DNA of 7,797 nt from Robiginitomaculum sp. Its GTDB lineage: Bacteria; Pseudomonadota; Alphaproteobacteria; Caulobacterales; Maricaulaceae. Position numbers and translations under genes: made by a program. The stretch lies in contig NVVO01000002.1 in NCBI GenBank assembly GCA_002733385.1, positions 140,768-148,564 of the forward strand, written 5' to 3'. The notes under the pieces were generated by a model. That model made no database searches. It worked only from the letters and a program-made list of their open reading frames with translations, and was not told where the DNA came from. How positions within the stretch are numbered: position 1 is the first letter of the stretch; every line of letters begins with the position of its first letter. Shown in pieces: positions 6,287-7,797 of the stretch.

Positions 6287-7797
6287 GGTTTTGGCCCCTT
6301 GGCTTTCGGTGAAGAACTAACTGCGGTAACCTCCCCATAAGACGGCATATTGACGCGCTTGCGCGGTTTTTTTGGTTTAGCCACAATCGCGGGCGGTTTT
6401 TTCGTTGTTGGCGTTGCTTGTTCTGGTTGCGCTTTTTTTGCTAGTTGTTTTGATTTTTCTGTCACCTGTTTTATCACCTCGTCCTTTGGCCCAAACGCGA
6501 TTTGCTGCCCGTCTTTAATCATCAGCAAGTGGCCAACGGCGGCAATTGCGCTAGGCCGGTGGGCCATGACGACAACGGTTTTACCCCGTTTTCTCAAATC
6601 GGCAATCGCCAATGATAAGGCTTCATCACCCTCCCGGTCCAGATTGGCATTGGGTTCGTCCAGCACCACCAAACACGGATCGCCGTACAAAGCCCGCGCC
6701 AAAGCTATGCGCTGGGTCTGGCCGCCGGACAATACGGCCCCGCCTTCACCAATATGTGTGTCATAGCCTTCCGCGAGGCGCAAAATCATGTGGTGAACGC
6801 CAGCGCGGCGCGCTGCAATCACAACATCTTGCGCCTCGGCATCTGGGCGAAACCTGCCGATGTTTTCACCGATAGTGCCGTCAAACAACTCCACTTCCTG
6901 GGGCAGATAACCAATAAACGGGCCAAGCTCGTCCGGATTCCATTGATCAAATCTGGCCCCGTCGAGGCGCACCGAGCCTTTTTGCGGCATCCATATGCCG
7001 ACCAGTAATCTGGCCAAGGTCGATTTGCCAGATGCACTTGGCCCGATCACCCCCAAGCCCTGACCGGGTTCAAGTTTAAAATTAATACCCGACAACACTG
7101 CCACCTGGCACCCGGGCGGCGCAGCATGGATATATTCCACAGACAATAAACCCTTGGGTTCAGGCAGTGACAGGCTGTCAGCCACAGGCGGGATCAAATC
7201 GTAAAACCCGTTCAAACGATCAAAAGCTTGTCTGGCCGCGATAAAACCGCGCCATTGCCCCAAAGCCATTTGAATGGGTGCCAAAGCCCGACCCATAATA
7301 ATGGAGCCAGCGATCATAGCTCCTGGGGTGATCATCCCCTGCACGGCCAAAAGCGCCCCCCAGCCTAGAATAGCCGATTGTATAAACATACGAAATGCCT
7401 TGGAGACCGAAGTCAAACTGCCGGCGCGGTCACTGCCGCGTACGGTTTGCGCTGAAGCTTGCTTGGTAAAGGCATTCCAGCGGGCTTGCAAATGGCTCTC
7501 CATACCCATAGCGGCAATTGTATCGGCATTGCGGTGGGCAGTGTCGGCAAATATTTGCCCTTGAACTTTAAGAGCATTTGCTTCTTGCAAGGGTTTTCGC
7601 GTCGTGACTTCGTTGAGCCATGCGATAATGAAAATAACAAGAGCGCCAATAATCCCAATAACCCCCAGGCTCCAATGAAACAAAAACATAACGGCAATAT
7701 AAATGGGCACCCAGGGCATATCGAAAAATGCTGCCGGAGCCGCGCCAGATAAAAATTGCCGTAAAGTGCTAACGTCCTGCAAGGGCCGGTGGCGCTG
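6283..7797 (-). CDS. Type I secretion system permease/ATPase (PrtD-like ABC exporter), N-terminus beyond window
   Basis: The visible 504 residues form most of a fused membrane-plus-ATPase half-transporter that drives one-step export of unfolded proteins. The frame is open to the right edge, so the start lies outside. The transmembrane domain begins mid-domain with STLRQFLSGAAPAAFFDMPWVPIY (10-33), a PrtD-type signature. Further membrane helices lie at about 34-60 and 138-168. The ATPase domain is complete: Walker A GPSASGKST (252-260), Q-loop Gln300, signature LSGGQ (356-360), Walker B LVVLDE (376-381), D-loop NANLD, and switch His413 (MAHRPSA). A Lys/Pro-rich tail of about 58 residues (447-504) follows, with 13 Lys and 10 Pro, and looks disordered. 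No N-terminal C39 peptidase domain can be judged. The gene is coupled to the HlyD gene by a 4-bp overlap. Confidence 0.95.
   Translation of the reverse strand, partial: QRHRPLQDVSTLRQFLSGAAPAAFFDMPWVPIYIAVMFLFHWSLGVIGIIGALVIFIIAWLNEVTTRKPLQEANALKVQGQIFADTAHRNADTIAAMGMESHLQARWNAFTKQASAQTVRGSDRAGSLTSVSKAFRMFIQSAILGWGALLAVQGMITPGAMIAGSIIMGRALAPIQMALGQWRGFIAARQAFDRLNGFYDLIPPVADSLSLPEPKGLLSVEYIHAAPPGCQVAVLSGINFKLEPGQGLGVIGPSASGKSTLARLLVGIWMPQKGSVRLDGARFDQWNPDELGPFIGYLPQEVELFDGTIGENIGRFRPDAEAQDVVIAARRAGVHHMILRLAEGYDTHIGEGGAVLSGGQTQRIALARALYGDPCLVVLDEPNANLDREGDEALSLAIADLRKRGKTVVVMAHRPSAIAAVGHLLMIKDGQQIAFGPKDEVIKQVTEKSKQLAKKAQPEQATPTTKKPPAIVAKPKKPRKRVNMPSYGEVTAVSSSPKAKGPKP

Noticed and set aside
7780..7782. 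TTG at 7782 as the start of the ABC exporter gene
   Set aside because: The frame stays open to the window edge and the protein begins in the middle of a transmembrane domain, so this is an internal Leu codon.

Overview
The window reads as chromosomal DNA of a Gram-negative bacterium, most likely an alphaproteobacterium. The reasons are an alanine dehydrogenase gene divergent from an Lrp-type regulator, a PrtD/HlyD-type type I secretion pair, exported proteins with Sec signals, and moderate GC with AT-rich promoter regions. The assignment is an inference from gene content. No rRNA, tRNA, CRISPR array or complete mobile element is visible.

Left part (1-600): the 3' end of an oligopeptidase B gene (ptrB) runs in from the left edge with its catalytic Asp and His. 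It is followed by about 350 bp without a convincing gene. That stretch holds a 10-bp-arm inverted repeat and two diverged direct copies of a GC-rich, hairpin-forming element of about 75 bp, which is the least explained DNA in the window.

Central metabolic module (601-2308): alanine dehydrogenase (ald, minus strand) and an Lrp/AsnC regulator (plus strand) diverge from a 133-bp AT-rich region with several small palindromes and repeats. The regulator probably controls ald in response to alanine, so the pair would govern oxidative deamination of L-alanine to pyruvate and ammonium.

Envelope genes (2376-4806): a small exported SRPBCC/START-like protein (plus) converges, with a 10-bp gap, on a large MscS-like mechanosensitive-channel-type protein (minus). 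The latter has a signal peptide, a long coiled-coil periplasmic region, three membrane segments, two stretches resembling the MscS beta domain, and an MscS-type C-terminal domain.

Type I secretion module (4907-7797, minus): a PrtD-like ABC exporter subunit, whose N-terminus lies beyond the right edge, overlaps an HlyD-family membrane fusion protein by 4 bp (ATGA). Together they would form the inner-membrane and periplasmic parts of a type I secretion channel. Neither the TolC-like outer-membrane partner nor a secreted substrate is in the window. The channel-like gene follows on the same strand after 100 bp and may be co-transcribed or have its own promoter.

I found no clear new system. The items most worth checking are the repeated hairpin element at 295-516, the unusual MscS-like architecture, and the basic proline-rich tail of the ABC exporter.
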